From Acanthaster planci (lineage: Eukaryota > Echinodermata > Asteroidea > Valvatida > Acanthasteridae): a stretch of 64,000 bases of DNA. The notes under the pieces are model-generated. The model did not search any database, was not told where the DNA came from, and saw nothing but the letters and a program-made list of their open reading frames with translations. The stretch is taken from the NCBI RefSeq assembly GCF_001949145.1, contig NW_019091355.1:3098814-3162813 (forward strand), in the 5' to 3' direction. A program made the translations under genes and the position numbers. Shown one piece after another: positions 63,646-64,000 of this stretch (its first letter is position 1; every line of letters starts with the position of its first letter).

Positions 63646-64000
63646 GGGACATTTTATAGCAAAACTTTTAGAGAAAAAAAACGTTGTTCTTGACAACAAG
63701 GGGAAATTATAATCGTGCATACAAATCAAGGGGATCTTGAACATTTAACACACCTTACAACTTTCTTTGAAAATCGTCCAGGAGAAATGTTAGCTTGTTT
63801 TTTAATTATAAATGGTCCTGCAAAATATCAGATTAATGACAGTCACTAGTCGCTCAGGTTTGAATGGGTTTGTTTGAATGCCTCATCCCACGTATTCGAG
63901 AGTACTTGGTTGTGTTCATATGCGTGCATTACCAAGAAATGGCCATTCACTGACTTCATCTCACACTGCCTATATTGCACAGTTTTCTGTTAAAACTTGT
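63646..64000. other. Partial intron at the right edge
   Basis: AT-rich sequence after the last visible donor. I see no acceptor-flanked open frame that continues the Pax C-terminus, so the remaining exons, stop codon and 3'UTR are presumably further right. Confidence 0.7.

Overview
This is a window of an animal nuclear genome, most likely an invertebrate deuterostome; I lean towards an echinoderm but cannot fix the species. The basis is a spliced Pax2/5/8-class gene whose exons, split codons and splice sites fit together, very large introns, AT-rich non-coding DNA with scattered CpG-rich patches, and marine-invertebrate-type repeats (a LINE, tRNA-like SINEs, inverted-repeat MITEs, long TTG/CTG arrays). 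No bacterial features (operons, ribosome binding sites, CRISPR) are present.

Layout. 0.5-3.2 kb: a dead, 5'-truncated APE-type LINE on the minus strand. 3.2-33 kb: mostly unrecognised non-coding DNA with two tRNA-like SINEs, a 29-bp tandem duplication, a decayed coding-like stretch on the minus strand (12.7-14.1 kb), a MITE (14.5 kb), a housekeeping-type promoter motif cluster (25.66-25.91 kb), a pair of inverted dispersed repeats (26.5 and 29.1 kb), a ribozyme-like repeat motif (28.78 kb), a CpG-rich island (30.4 kb) and a G-quadruplex-prone tract (31.9 kb). 33.2-34.2 kb: a CpG-rich segment with three CCAAT boxes, followed by a short open exon that is my preferred candidate for the first coding exon of the Pax gene.

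42.8-63.6 kb: six confident exons of Pax2/5/8 on the plus strand. Exons at 42817-42982 and 44345-44542 encode nearly all of the paired domain. The exon at 45451-45638 completes it and carries the octapeptide YSINGILG. After a 16.9-kb intron, 62530-62702 encodes the partial homeodomain. 63130-63259 and 63449-63643 encode part of the C-terminal transactivation region. All splice phases agree, giving 1,050 coding nt (350 codons) in the window; the remaining 3' exons lie beyond 64 kb. The introns contain triplet arrays, a second MITE, a duplicated 50-bp element with a hairpin, and several segments that look like candidate enhancers.

The product would be a sequence-specific DNA-binding transcription factor of the kind used in sensory, excretory, neural and endodermal development. 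Much of the window is probably its regulatory territory, and this is where unseen biology is most likely to lie. I found no clear novel protein system. The best leads are the candidate first exon and promoter, the CRE/ETS/NRF1/YY1 promoter-like cluster at 25.7-25.9 kb, the unidentified decayed ORF at 12.7-14.1 kb, the duplicated elements, and splice features around the partial-homeodomain exon.
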